Source of the DNA: RBG-16-57-11 sp964503145
GTDB lineage: Bacteria > Chloroflexota > Anaerolineae > Anaerolineales > UBA4823
Direction: 5' to 3'
Assembly (NCBI GenBank): GCA_964503145.1
Contig: CAZCYV010000002.1
Coordinates: forward strand, 310,001 to 374,000
DNA length: 64,000 bases
How positions within the stretch are numbered: position 1 is the stretch's first letter; each line of letters opens with the position of its first letter. The position numbers and the translations under genes were made by a program. Below are positions 7,534 through 15,456 of this stretch, piece after piece. The notes under the pieces are model-generated. The model was not told the origin of the DNA. It worked only from the letters and a program-made list of their open reading frames with translations, and made no database searches.

Positions 7534-8463
7534 TTAACCTCTTCCGATAAGGATCGGAACACGACCTTCGGCCACGCAGTGATAGGCAAAGACGTACATC
7601 CCTGCCGACCAGGCCTGATGGGGATAACCCATCGGCTGACCGCTGCGCCCGTGGCACCATTCATTGAACTCCCATTCCTGTTCCACGCCCAGGCGGTTGA
7701 CCTCAGCCAGCTTTTCCAGTTGCCGTCTCGCCTCATCCAGCCGCCCGGCCTTGACCAGCGCTGCCACGTAGAAACCGCCTACAAATGGCCAGATCCCTCC
7801 ATTATGATACTGCTCCGGCAAGTTAAGATTGTTGTTGCGATAATACTCGCGCCAGTCTTTATTACCAGGGTAGATGATCGGATGTAGTACACGCACCGGA
7901 TAGGGGTCCGCAATGCCCACCTGTCTTAGATATTCCAGAATGCGTTTTTCTTGAGCGGGATTGGCGACTTCGAACAGAATTGCCAGCAAGTTCCCGAACA
8001 CATCACAGTAGTCGCCAAAATCGCGGAAGGCAACGTAGGGCAAGAAGAAAGGCCGCTTGACAAGCACAGGATCTACCTGGCTGAGCGTATGTTTCCACTC
8101 CGTGTGACCCGGGCAAGAGGGACCCCACTCATCAGAATTTTCCGGTCCCACCCACAGTACAATGCGCAACTTATGGCGGACGTCATCGGCCATGGCGTCG
8201 TAGCGCTCGACTTGCATGCCCATGACGCGCCCCATCTCTGCCATGGAGCGCAGGGCAGCATACCATAACACGTTGTCGTACAAGATATTGAAACGATTGG
8301 CGAGCAGATCGGCCCAATCTGCCGCTTCATGCACTTCGAGCAAGCCGCAACCATTGGAATCTTGATAGCGCAACCATAACAGGGCCTTCTCCAAAGCCGG
8401 CCACTGAGCGCGCAGGAAATCCTGGTCTCCAGAAGCGCAATATTGGAAGGCGTATCCGAGCAA
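7534..8463 (-). pseudogene. 5'-truncated GH100/GH37-like (alpha/alpha)6 glycosidase
   Basis: An open frame of about 308 codons matches the C-terminal two thirds of neutral/alkaline invertase-like or debranching-type glycosidases. Visible motifs are EVHEAADWADLLANR, ILYDNVLWYAALR, YHNGGIWPFVGGFYVAAL and YPHQAWSAGMY. The N-terminal part is absent: in frame, a TGA occurs four codons before the first conserved residue (LGYAFQYC). In another frame an ATG AAA AAG AAT start-like sequence (8476 downward) runs straight into the fragment. The 3' end is intact and followed at once by the xdhC remnant. It is probably a deletion relic; a short product from a TTG at 8463 is possible but would lack part of the barrel. 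Confidence 0.75.
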
Positions 8464-8594
8464 GATTCTTTTTCATGGCAGGTTCTCTTTCTTGCAGCCT
8501 CTTTGACGGTGAGGTGGAATTTGGCCTCGTGTGCGCTTCTTCAGCCATTGGCGGAGAGCTGTCGTTAGGCCCGATTTGGCATCCCATATTTCGC

Positions 8595-8864
8595 TCAGGT
8601 CGAGGAGTCCAGCGCCTGCCTGTACCATTGGATGATTTCCTCTTTCTTCGGAACTCGGCCGGCGCAGACCAGATTCTCATTCACGACCAAGCCAGGCGTA
8701 AACAGAATAGGATACTTTTGGATCTCGTTGTAATCTTCGATGTGCTGGAATGTAGCTTCCAGGTCTGGTTTTTCCCGCAGCAAGGCCTGTAACCCGGCCG
8801 CTGCCACCCGTTCCAGAGCGTAACATTTAGCGCAACCAGGGCCGAGCACTTTGATACTGAGCAT
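8595..8864 (-). CDS. small thioredoxin-fold redox-active disulfide protein
   Basis: The start is ATG 8864, after GGAGG. The 89-residue product begins MLSIKVLGPGCAKC, with the CxxC motif at the end of the first strand, and has a cis-Pro-type TPGL segment near residue 60. This is the TM0996/MTH895-like thioredoxin_3 family. These proteins are often encoded with COG0701 permeases and ArsR regulators; both are present here, but 9-12 kb upstream. It lies three bases from the stop of the zinc-ribbon gene and is the last intact gene of the leftward redox locus. Confidence 0.9.
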   Translation of the reverse strand: MLSIKVLGPGCAKCYALERVAAAGLQALLREKPDLEATFQHIEDYNEIQKYPILFTPGLVVNENLVCAGRVPKKEEIIQWYRQALDSST

Positions 8865-8866
8865 TT

Positions 8867-9145
8867 TCAGCCTCCTGACTCTGTTTCTGCATCCGGCACT
8901 TGAACGCCTTTCTTCTCGCAATCTGCACACAAGTCTGTTTTACGGTTGGTCCAAAATTGGGCGCCGCAACCTGGACAGGTCACCTTACGGAGACCACTCA
9001 TCCAGGATTTCTTGCGAGGTCTTAGTTCGGGCGGTAAGGCAGCAAAGGGATCCTGAACACAGGTGCATTCAGGCATTTGCCCTTCGGTCGGTTTTGCACC
9101 CTTGGTTTTCGATTCCTTCTTCTCGGGTTTTGAGCCCTCGCTCAT
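8867..9145 (-). CDS. small zinc-ribbon protein of unknown function
   Basis: This 92-residue protein has a lysine-rich, low-complexity N-terminus (residues 1-22), a CTC pair near residue 28 and a C-terminal zinc ribbon (CPGCGAQFW... then CADC). There is no signal peptide. GAGGAG precedes the start. It lies between the Fe-S domain protein and the small thioredoxin-fold protein with 12- and 2-base gaps, so it is an integral operon member. I do not recognise a named family; a metal-delivery or protein-protein adaptor role would fit the neighbours. Confidence 0.7.
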   Translation of the reverse strand: MSEGSKPEKKESKTKGAKPTEGQMPECTCVQDPFAALPPELRPRKKSWMSGLRKVTCPGCGAQFWTNRKTDLCADCEKKGVQVPDAETESGG

Positions 9146-9157
9146 TAGGTAATCTCC

Positions 9158-9694
9158 TCATCCAATCGATGGCGCCTCAATAATGATTTCCTCCAGCGCA
9201 ATGCGTTTTTCGGCGTATTGCGGCTCGAATAGCGGCGGGCAGTCGGCCAGTTTTTTCTGCGAAACAGCAAGCTTTAGGGCAAAGGAGTAACAGGTTGGCT
9301 CGCCGCACTGCTTGCAATTCGTATTGGGAAGCAATTTGTAGATCGCCATTGGTGTGGGACGCTGCCGGGTAGTGGTATCTGGAGTGATCTCAGCGCGCCT
9401 TTCCCAGGTGCGATTGACCAGATCGATCAATCCCTTCAATTCTTTTTCCGCCGCATCCCGATCTTCTACATTGCTGGTCGCAATCTCGTAGGCGTGAAAG
9501 GCGATATTATGGCCGCCCTTCTTCCAGGTCAGCGCCTTCGCCTCGGGCAGATAAACCGCGCCGCGCAGGGTCGCGTTGAGGTAAGGCAAGACCTCAGAGA
9601 TATCCACGTTCAGCAAGGCTCTGGCTGAATACCGTTCTGCGCCGGGTTCGCAGGGTGGTGTGAACACTTCCAGATCGTACTTTTCGATCAACAT
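9158..9694 (-). CDS. protein with C-terminal CODH/ACS-gamma-type [4Fe-4S] domain
   Basis: The protein has 178 residues. The first 110 form an uncharacterised domain. The C-terminal part holds C-x2-C-x4-C-x16-C (CKQCGEPTC ... DCPPLF), the pattern of the 4Fe-4S domain found in the corrinoid Fe-S protein large subunit and several electron-transfer proteins. It should bind one [4Fe-4S] cluster in the cytoplasm. It lies downstream of a radical-SAM maturase gene and upstream of two small metal or redox proteins, consistent with a role in cluster handling or electron supply. The exact function is unknown. Confidence 0.82.
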   Translation of the reverse strand: MLIEKYDLEVFTPPCEPGAERYSARALLNVDISEVLPYLNATLRGAVYLPEAKALTWKKGGHNIAFHAYEIATSNVEDRDAAEKELKGLIDLVNRTWERRAEITPDTTTRQRPTPMAIYKLLPNTNCKQCGEPTCYSFALKLAVSQKKLADCPPLFEPQYAEKRIALEEIIIEAPSIG

Positions 9695-9749
9695 ACAACA
9701 CTCTTCTTTCTAGCAGCTAGGCCAAATTTCCGGGTGCGGGGCTGCCAGA

Positions 9750-11060
9750 TCAGGGGCATTGGATGACGCCTTGCGACCACAGGCAGCCGCCACAGGTAGG
9801 GAAGGTATTGCCATAACAATCTTCCTCGTTCGCCTCAGACAGGTCGCATCCGCCGCAAACCAGACAAGGCGAAAAATCAAATTCCTGAACTTTGTGCCGA
9901 AAGCGCACGTATTGTGGGTCTAGCCATAGATCCTTTAGACTGCGTTCCATCAAGTTGCCGACCACATAGCGCCGGGAGAACCGTTTTCGCCCTTTTTCGA
10001 TATAGCTGGAATGATCATGCATCAGCGGTAAACACGGGCTAAGGTTACCATCCCAGGTGATGGCTACAATGCCCCGGCTAATAAAAGGGCAGCGCCCCAC
10101 CGCCTCGACCAGGCTGTCCCCGTTCAAGCATATCGAATGCGCATTGTGAAACAGACGTTCCAACGGTTTCGCGGTCAACTCGTTCACATCGATGCGCGGG
10201 AGGTTGACCTGAGGAGTCCACTTCGATGGCATCGAAGGGATAAATTGCACCGATCGGCTATACAGAACCTCCGCGCACATCTCTTCGGTATAAGGCAAGA
10301 CATTCGTTACCAAATAATGTGAGATGCCCAAAGTAGTGCTCAGGCGAATCAACTTGGGCAAATCTGCAACATTCCGCCTCATCACTACGAATGAAATGCC
10401 AACTTTTGGCGCAGCTTTTTTAGCGGAACGACGAATCTTGTGCAAATTGGCGATGTTCTCCATCACCTTTGGGAGAGTTCCTCCCCAGCGTATATCCGCA
10501 TAACTTTCCGGCGTAACCCCATCCATTGAAACCCATAGCAAATCCAGCCCTGCATCAACCAGTTGCCGAGACAGATGCGGAGTAAGTAACATGCCGTTGG
10601 TGATAAGCTCAACAGAAGCGGCAACTGACTTGACTTGCGCGACCATTTCAGCGATTTCAGGATGAGCCAATGGCTCACCGAACCCCCCAAAAATTACCGC
10701 GGGCGGCGCTGGCAACTCACGAATGCCTTCAACCAGCCGTTGAAAGACGCTCCTGCTCATGTTCCCCATCGCTTCGGACCAGATATTGCGGATGCAAGTT
10801 CGACAGGCAAGATTGCACAAGCTGGTTGGCTCGATATGAATTTTGGCGAGTTGGGTCACAGGGCGGCGCAACCAGTACCCATTGACCCGCTCCTCCAGGC
10901 GCACCCGTGCATCTGGCGCCGCTGCAAGTTTAGGCGCCCATTCTGCGGGCAAGATCAGGCGATTCTCCTCATCAAACTGCGCCCAATTCGACCCATCCGG
11001 GCTTGATAAGATAATCATGTCTTCATCAATCGTCGTTGCTTGCAGCTCCGAGTTGTTCAT
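9750..11060 (-). CDS. radical SAM/SPASM protein resembling tungsten-cofactor oxidoreductase maturase
   Basis: The start is ATG 11060 (436 residues), preceded by GAGG; a TTG 26 codons earlier is less likely. Residues 25-68 look AbrB-like (LILPAEWAP...RVRLEE). The radical SAM cluster is CNLACRTC (Cys82, 86, 89). Partial-barrel landmarks are FGGFGEPLAHPEI, ELITNGMLL and DLLWVSMDGVTPESYADIRWG. A Cys-rich C-terminus (CLVCGGCDLSEANEEDC, CGGCLWSQG, final QCP) should hold auxiliary clusters. The length, the WVS-DG and GGCLWxQG signatures fit the family annotated as tungsten-cofactor oxidoreductase radical SAM maturases. No AOR-type target is in the window. A clear paralogue lies at 16318-17571. Confidence 0.82.
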   Translation of the reverse strand: MNNSELQATTIDEDMIILSSPDGSNWAQFDEENRLILPAEWAPKLAAAPDARVRLEERVNGYWLRRPVTQLAKIHIEPTSLCNLACRTCIRNIWSEAMGNMSRSVFQRLVEGIRELPAPPAVIFGGFGEPLAHPEIAEMVAQVKSVAASVELITNGMLLTPHLSRQLVDAGLDLLWVSMDGVTPESYADIRWGGTLPKVMENIANLHKIRRSAKKAAPKVGISFVVMRRNVADLPKLIRLSTTLGISHYLVTNVLPYTEEMCAEVLYSRSVQFIPSMPSKWTPQVNLPRIDVNELTAKPLERLFHNAHSICLNGDSLVEAVGRCPFISRGIVAITWDGNLSPCLPLMHDHSSYIEKGRKRFSRRYVVGNLMERSLKDLWLDPQYVRFRHKVQEFDFSPCLVCGGCDLSEANEEDCYGNTFPTCGGCLWSQGVIQCP

Positions 11061-11152
11061 CGATGCCTCAACGTCTTCTTTTCTGCTCGTTAATCTCCAG
11101 GGAGGCCGGCTGTAGACGATGCGCCAGGATTGCGACAATGATCAAGGTGCGC

Positions 11153-11581
11153 TCAGTCGGTCTCGATACCTTCAATTGCCGCCTCCAACTCTTCTAGCTT
11201 GAAAGGTCCGCCTTCGATCAAAGGATAATCTTGTCTCCAGATGACCTGGTCCTGAGCATCCACCAATATCAGGCACGGGGCGCGGAATACCTTGTACTTT
11301 GCTTCCAGGTCCTTGCGCTGATCCATAGGGATGCGCAAAACGGAGATTGCGCTGTGTTTCTCGGCCATCCAGTTTGCCATCTGCAACTCGGCCTGCTGGG
11401 TAAGCTCCACCATACATTCGCATGGCTCATCCACATTGAAAAATAACACAACCGGCCTATCGCCTATTTCAGATTGCTGCTCAGCGGCCACCAGGAAAAG
11501 GGGCATGTATTTGATCCCTAACACGATCAGGATCAACCCAATCATCCCTATGAGAGTAGCCTTGCGCTTCTGAACGTCCAT
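11153..11581 (-). CDS. membrane-anchored thioredoxin-fold protein with atypical CEC site
   Basis: This 142-residue protein has one N-terminal TM helix (residues 9-32, IGMIGLILIVLGIKYMPLFLV) and a thioredoxin-like domain (VVLFFNVDEPCECMVEL, then FRAPCLILVDAQ with the cis-Pro replaced by an Ala-Pro-Cys context). The usual CxxC is replaced by C-E-C, with a third Cys near the cis-Pro. It should face the outside of the membrane. It is 27 bases after the CcdA-like gene and probably receives electrons from it. The unusual spacing makes ordinary disulfide exchange uncertain; metal binding is possible. Confidence 0.78.
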   Translation of the reverse strand: MDVQKRKATLIGMIGLILIVLGIKYMPLFLVAAEQQSEIGDRPVVLFFNVDEPCECMVELTQQAELQMANWMAEKHSAISVLRIPMDQRKDLEAKYKVFRAPCLILVDAQDQVIWRQDYPLIEGGPFKLEELEAAIEGIETD

Positions 11582-11608
11582 ACCGCCGCTGCTATTCCCA
11601 AGCTTTCA

Positions 11609-12283
11609 TCAAGCGATCCACAGGAAGTAAAAACCAACCGCTAAAACAACCACGCCGCTGGCTTTCTCGATGATCGGCGACCAACGCCCCAGGGTTTGCA
11701 AGCTTTTCAGAGCGCCGGTGAACGTCCCGGCTAGCACGACCGGTACACCGCGGCCCAAAGCATAGATAAATAACAGGGTCGCTCCATAGACCAGCGCCCC
11801 CTCCGCCATGACATAGGTCAGAATGGCGGCGAGCACCGGGGTGGCGCATTGCGAGGCTACCAGCCCAGAAACCAACCCCAGCGCCAGCGCACCTGGGGCG
11901 CCCTTTAGAGCAATCCGCTCTCGCAGGCCGCCGAAAGTCAGCGGAAGATCGAAATGCAAGACGCCCAGCATGTGCAAACCAATCACAAAGCAAATCGCCG
12001 CCACCAGGTAATACCACCAACGCGAGCCGCCTCCCATCCAGGCGCCCAGCATTGCTGCGAAAATGCCCAGCATCATGAAAGTGATCGCCAGCCCGAGCGC
12101 GAAGGCAAAGGAAAGGGCGAAAGCCCGCTTTCTTGAAAGATCATGTGAGCCGCCAACGAAACCCACGATGAGCGGGATGGTTGCCAGGTTACATGGCCCC
12201 AGGCTGGTCACTATTCCACCCATAAATACGATCAAATAACCCAGGACAGAAATATTTTGGATCGAACTCAGATCGAAAGGCAT
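11609..12283 (-). CDS. CcdA/DsbD-type transmembrane thiol-disulfide transporter
   Basis: The 224-residue product has six predicted membrane helices. The two signature cysteines occur as GPCNLATIP in the first helix region and SQCATPVLAA in the fourth, the classic CcdA pattern for carrying reducing equivalents from cytoplasmic thioredoxin across the membrane. It lies two bases downstream of a membrane-anchored thioredoxin (CEQC) and upstream of another thioredoxin-fold protein, giving a complete reductant relay. In this locus it could keep haem-site or metal-site cysteines reduced outside the cell. Confidence 0.93.
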   Translation of the reverse strand: MPFDLSSIQNISVLGYLIVFMGGIVTSLGPCNLATIPLIVGFVGGSHDLSRKRAFALSFAFALGLAITFMMLGIFAAMLGAWMGGGSRWWYYLVAAICFVIGLHMLGVLHFDLPLTFGGLRERIALKGAPGALALGLVSGLVASQCATPVLAAILTYVMAEGALVYGATLLFIYALGRGVPVVLAGTFTGALKSLQTLGRWSPIIEKASGVVVLAVGFYFLWIA

Positions 12284-12285
12284 CT

Positions 12286-12741
12286 TTACTGTGCTCCAGC
12301 CAAAGCATTCAGTCGTTGTCGCAGGGCGCTGGCTTCCATTACGCCAACATAAGTTTGGGCCTGTCCTGACTGGTCAAAGAAAACAAGCGTCGGAATATAT
12401 TGTAGCCTGACTTTCCGAAGCAACGGTTCATTGCCAGGATCATAAACGTTGACATCAATCAGATCAATCGAGTCAGCAAATTCGGGGAACACTTGCTCAA
12501 CTCTCTCGATCATGATGAGACACTGCTCGCAGTTGTTCGAGTGAAAGAAGGCCAGGACAGGTTTCCCGGCGCTTAGCGCTCGTTCTAGTTGTGCTTGTGG
12601 CAGCGCGCTTGAGCTAGCAGGGGCTTCGGGCCAAGATTGACCCTTTAGCGCCAGGACGACCAACGCAAGCATAATAACGCCGCCGATGATCAGTAGCTGA
12701 GGCCAGTGGGAAGAGGATTTATGTCGCTTCTTTTTCGCCAT
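12286..12741 (-). CDS. membrane-anchored thioredoxin (CEQC)
   Basis: This 151-residue protein has a basic N-terminus, one TM helix (about residues 14-29) and an extracytoplasmic thioredoxin domain with active site NNCEQC and cis-Pro YIPTLVFFD. It begins with ATG 12741 and ends two bases before the CcdA-like start, so the pair is translationally linked. The likely role is accepting electrons from CcdA for reduction of extracytoplasmic disulfides. Confidence 0.9.
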   Translation of the reverse strand: MAKKKRHKSSSHWPQLLIIGGVIMLALVVLALKGQSWPEAPASSSALPQAQLERALSAGKPVLAFFHSNNCEQCLIMIERVEQVFPEFADSIDLIDVNVYDPGNEPLLRKVRLQYIPTLVFFDQSGQAQTYVGVMEASALRQRLNALAGAQ

Positions 12742-12755
12742 AGTACCTCGCTGAC

Positions 12756-13358
12756 TCAGCGGTCATATCCCGAACATGGTATGCACATACGGGCATTGCC
12801 AACCACGCGCAGATAGGCCAGAGCGGTTAATTCGCCGCAACCAGCGCAAGTTTCGAATCCCATCACTTCTGGGATCCATACCCCAGGATAATCGAAAACC
12901 TCACCAATGGTCAGGACATCGCTTTCGGGAGCATCCCAAACCAGATTGACTAGCTCCATTTGTTCTTCCTCGGGGATTTCGTCTGGCATGATACCGGCGG
13001 CTCGCTTTTGCATAAAGGCCGAATCGGCGATTTGTTTCTTCAATGTCGGCTTGTAGCTCACCCGCACGGCCCGATTGGTGTCTTTATCGATCAACGTAAA
13101 GGCCAGCTTGCCGTAAGGCTGTTTACGGATGTTGCCTTTGCCGAATGTGCAACCGGTGGTGTATTGCACGCCGTCGCCAAAGCACATACCGCTGTGATCC
13201 TCTCCGGTCTCGACTATTCCATAGAGTTGAGTGCCACCTGATCGCTTGACGCCCAGGGTGCGCAAGGCAGCCAGGCCGGCGCGCACACCTGCGACGCTGG
13301 CCCAACATTTGTGCCCGTGGAATTTCAGAGCCTCTAACAAGATTTGCCTGTCGTCCAC
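12756..13358 (-). CDS. FmdE-family protein
   Basis: This 200-residue protein starts at GTG 13358 after AGGAG. It has the FmdE N-terminal features FHGHKC and GVRAGLAALRTLG, the GEDHSGMCFGDGVQYTTGCTFGKGN block with conserved Cys residues, and a C-terminal zinc ribbon (CAGC ... CIPC). FmdE proteins are encoded with Mo/W formylmethanofuran dehydrogenases and with other molybdenum or tungsten enzymes; their function is not settled. Its presence beside two proteins resembling tungsten-cofactor maturases supports a Mo/W theme for the locus. No dehydrogenase subunits are present. Confidence 0.88.
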   Translation of the reverse strand: MDDRQILLEALKFHGHKCWASVAGVRAGLAALRTLGVKRSGGTQLYGIVETGEDHSGMCFGDGVQYTTGCTFGKGNIRKQPYGKLAFTLIDKDTNRAVRVSYKPTLKKQIADSAFMQKRAAGIMPDEIPEEEQMELVNLVWDAPESDVLTIGEVFDYPGVWIPEVMGFETCAGCGELTALAYLRVVGNARMCIPCSGYDR

Positions 13359-13396
13359 AATTTATCTCCTGATCTGCTCTCTGAAATCATTTTGGA

Positions 13397-13759
13397 CTAA
13401 GATCTGGCCAAAGCGGTATAGTCCACGCCTAACCGAGCGCTGATCTCGTCAGCAATCTCAGCCAGGTAGGGCTTTATCAGGCGCAGTTCGTTCTCCCGGG
13501 CGGAAATCAATGGATGACTCTGCACCCGACGGCGCAATTCATAAAACGATTGCGTCTCCTCGCGGCTGAGGGACTCCCCAGCCTGCTGGCGAGCCAGCAG
13601 ATCGTTATAAGTGGCATACAACTGCTCTTCAAGTTTCCTGGCCTCGAGATCGGCAACGAACTCCTCGACCGCCTTCAGGTAAGAACGCATAAAATCTTCT
13701 TCACGCAGGGACCTGCCCAATGTCTGAGCAGCATTTCTGATTTCTTCTGGCAATTCCAT
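13397..13759 (-). CDS. YlbF/YmcA-family protein
   Basis: The start is ATG 13759 after GGAGG; an upstream in-frame codon at 13786 lacks a ribosome site. The 120 residues are almost entirely helical, with the family pattern ELPEEIRNAAQTLGRSL at the N-terminus and HPLISARENELRLIKPYLAEIADEI near the end. YlbF and YmcA of Bacillus form an Fe-S-carrying complex involved in RNase Y action and development; the role in other phyla is unknown. It lies 14 bases from a second YlbF-like gene, suggesting the two form a heteromer. Confidence 0.82.
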   Translation of the reverse strand: MELPEEIRNAAQTLGRSLREEDFMRSYLKAVEEFVADLEARKLEEQLYATYNDLLARQQAGESLSREETQSFYELRRRVQSHPLISARENELRLIKPYLAEIADEISARLGVDYTALARS

Positions 13760-13773
13760 GTTAAGCCTCCAGA

Positions 13774-14169
13774 TTACCCACAGCACCCGCCGCGTCTGGC
13801 GTTAGCCGCAAATGCTACGCCGGCTTCCTGGCTGATGATTTCTTCCACGGCCTGGAACAACTGCCGCACTTGTGCTTCCGCCTGACGATACTCCTTGACC
13901 AGCGGCAGCGCTTCCAGCTCCATTTCCAGGCGTTCCAGCTCGGCAGCATGCTGGCCATCATCGCGGCCCCATTGCAGCGCATCCCGGTGAAAGCGCATTT
14001 GGGCGCCAAGCCTCTCAATGACAGGATCGCTGTTGACCGCCTGGAGAGCTTTTAAGAAAGCTTCATATTCCGGCATCTGGCGCAAGAGCGTTCCAAGCGT
14101 TTGAGCAGCCTCTCGGGCATCCGTCTTAACCGCTGTTTGAGTGGGGGATAGGTTGATTGGTGAATCCAT
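13774..14169 (-). CDS. second YlbF/YmcA-family protein with C-terminal GGCCG
   Basis: The 131-residue helical protein shares the DAREAAQTLGTLLRQMPEYEAF start and the LPLVKEYRQAEAQVRQLFQ late helix with the YlbF family. It ends RRGGCCG; a Cys-rich tail is the feature linked to cluster binding in the Bacillus proteins. AAAGGAAAAG precedes the ATG. With its neighbour it forms a YlbF pair inside a locus that also carries SufB and SufC, so Fe-S binding is likely but inferred. Confidence 0.82.
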   Translation of the reverse strand: MDSPINLSPTQTAVKTDAREAAQTLGTLLRQMPEYEAFLKALQAVNSDPVIERLGAQMRFHRDALQWGRDDGQHAAELERLEMELEALPLVKEYRQAEAQVRQLFQAVEEIISQEAGVAFAANARRGGCCG

Positions 14170-14198
14170 ATTCTTTTCCTTTCAAAATTCAGAGATTC

Positions 14199-14471
14199 TT
14201 ATCTTTGCTCCGATTGAAGCGACCGCAAGGCAAATACCAGGCACACGTCGTGCACTTCCTGGATGCCATTGGCGTCGCAGGTTTCCACAGCTTTATCCGA
14301 CCAGGCGCCAGGGGGCATCCAAACCACCCCGATGCCCAAGCGAACACAATCTTCTACCACCTTTTCTGTAGCCGTGGGAGGGACAACCGTCACGGCAACC
14401 TGGGGTTTTTCGGGCAAGGCCTCCAGCGAGGGATAGCAACGATGGCCATCCATCTTCACCGCCACGATCAT
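14199..14471 (-). CDS. CoA-binding-domain protein, apparently N-terminally shortened
   Basis: The 90 residues match the second half of the YccU-type CoA-binding domain: HRCYPSLEALPEKPQVAVTVVPP, GIGVVWMPPGAWSDKAVE and a final HDVCLVFA. The first strand-helix of the Rossmann fold (the GAS/GLS nucleotide loop), normally about 40 residues, is missing. The ATG overlaps the SufB stop as ATGA, so a normal-looking coupling site now leads into a partial domain. It may be a deletion product that is still translated, or a pseudogene. Confidence 0.7.
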   Translation of the reverse strand: MIVAVKMDGHRCYPSLEALPEKPQVAVTVVPPTATEKVVEDCVRLGIGVVWMPPGAWSDKAVETCDANGIQEVHDVCLVFALRSLQSEQR

Positions 14472-15454
14472 CGGATCAGACCACGAATGATCAGATCAAC
14501 CGCCTCGTCCTCATCCAGCCCACGAGCCAGCAGAGACTCGAGTTCTTTTCGGTTGACTGTACCAATAGCAGCTTCATGAGTGACCTGAGCCTGGTCATGG
14601 CGGACGACAACCAGCGGGGTGTTGCTGGCTAGAGCAGAGCCACGAATGACCTCTGTGCAATCCATGTGGCCGCGCGCTCCAGGGGCGTTCCCTTCCATCG
14701 TGGTATAGACGTTGCTCTGAGCATGGTCGCACACGGCAACGCGCGTGCGAGTGAGCCCGCGTGCCTTTCTGCCATTCAGATGCACGACCTCTCTAACTTC
14801 CACGCGGTCGTCGCTCTTACCGTAAGCCTTGGTGGTCATTTCGGCGACTGCGCCAGCACCAACTGAAACTTCATAATCCAAGACCAGATTGCCTATTCGT
14901 CCGCGGGTCAGGCTAAAGGTAGTAAAGAAGCGCCCACCGTCTTCGACGATCACTTTTGCGCGGGGCAGCACCTCTACCCCGCCAGTCTGCCCATGGTAGT
15001 GCTCCTCGGTGTAGGTCATATGGGCATTTTTACCCACCCGAATGTGCGCCTGCATGCGGTGTTCGACCTTAGCTGCGTTTGGGAAGGAGCAGTGCGCCAG
15101 GAACTGCGCTTCAGCGCCCTCGCCAATCTCATAATCGGCCAGGATTTCCTGGATCCCTTCGGCGGGGATTACTCCAAAGCACAGGTGTACCGGATGCTCG
15201 ACCTTTATGCCTGGTTCGACCAGGATGCGCGCCTTCACGCCATTCTCCAGTGGTTCGGCTTCGAAGTGGACGCCCGGAATCTCGTGCGCACTCAGCACCT
15301 GGTTGGCACTCACGACCAGGGTAGCAACTTCTGGCAATTGCAATGCGCTGGGGTCGCCGCCGGCTTGCCGATAAGCATCCAGCATCGCCGCCATTTCGGC
15401 GGCCCAACCCGGGCGTTGCCCGCTGACATGTTTGCGTTCAACAGCTATCGTCAT
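14468..15454 (-). CDS. sufB: short SufB/SufD-like Fe-S scaffold protein
   Basis: The start is ATG 15454 after GGAAGGG; the upstream open frame overlaps the ATPase gene. At 328 residues it is shorter than E. coli SufB (495) and fits the single-scaffold SufBC (SMS-type) form seen in archaea and some bacteria. The beta-helix core is clear (FGVIPAEGIQEI, FPNAAKVEHRM, VHLNGRKARGLTRTRVAV) and the C-terminal helices end GLDEDEAVDLIIRG. At the place where SufB has Cys405 in KCSHGATVG the sequence reads QVTHEAAIG, so the Cys is replaced but the following His is kept. It is coupled to the SufC gene. Confidence 0.9.
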   Translation of the reverse strand: MTIAVERKHVSGQRPGWAAEMAAMLDAYRQAGGDPSALQLPEVATLVVSANQVLSAHEIPGVHFEAEPLENGVKARILVEPGIKVEHPVHLCFGVIPAEGIQEILADYEIGEGAEAQFLAHCSFPNAAKVEHRMQAHIRVGKNAHMTYTEEHYHGQTGGVEVLPRAKVIVEDGGRFFTTFSLTRGRIGNLVLDYEVSVGAGAVAEMTTKAYGKSDDRVEVREVVHLNGRKARGLTRTRVAVCDHAQSNVYTTMEGNAPGARGHMDCTEVIRGSALASNTPLVVVRHDQAQVTHEAAIGTVNRKELESLLARGLDEDEAVDLIIRGLIR

Positions 15455-15456
15455 TG

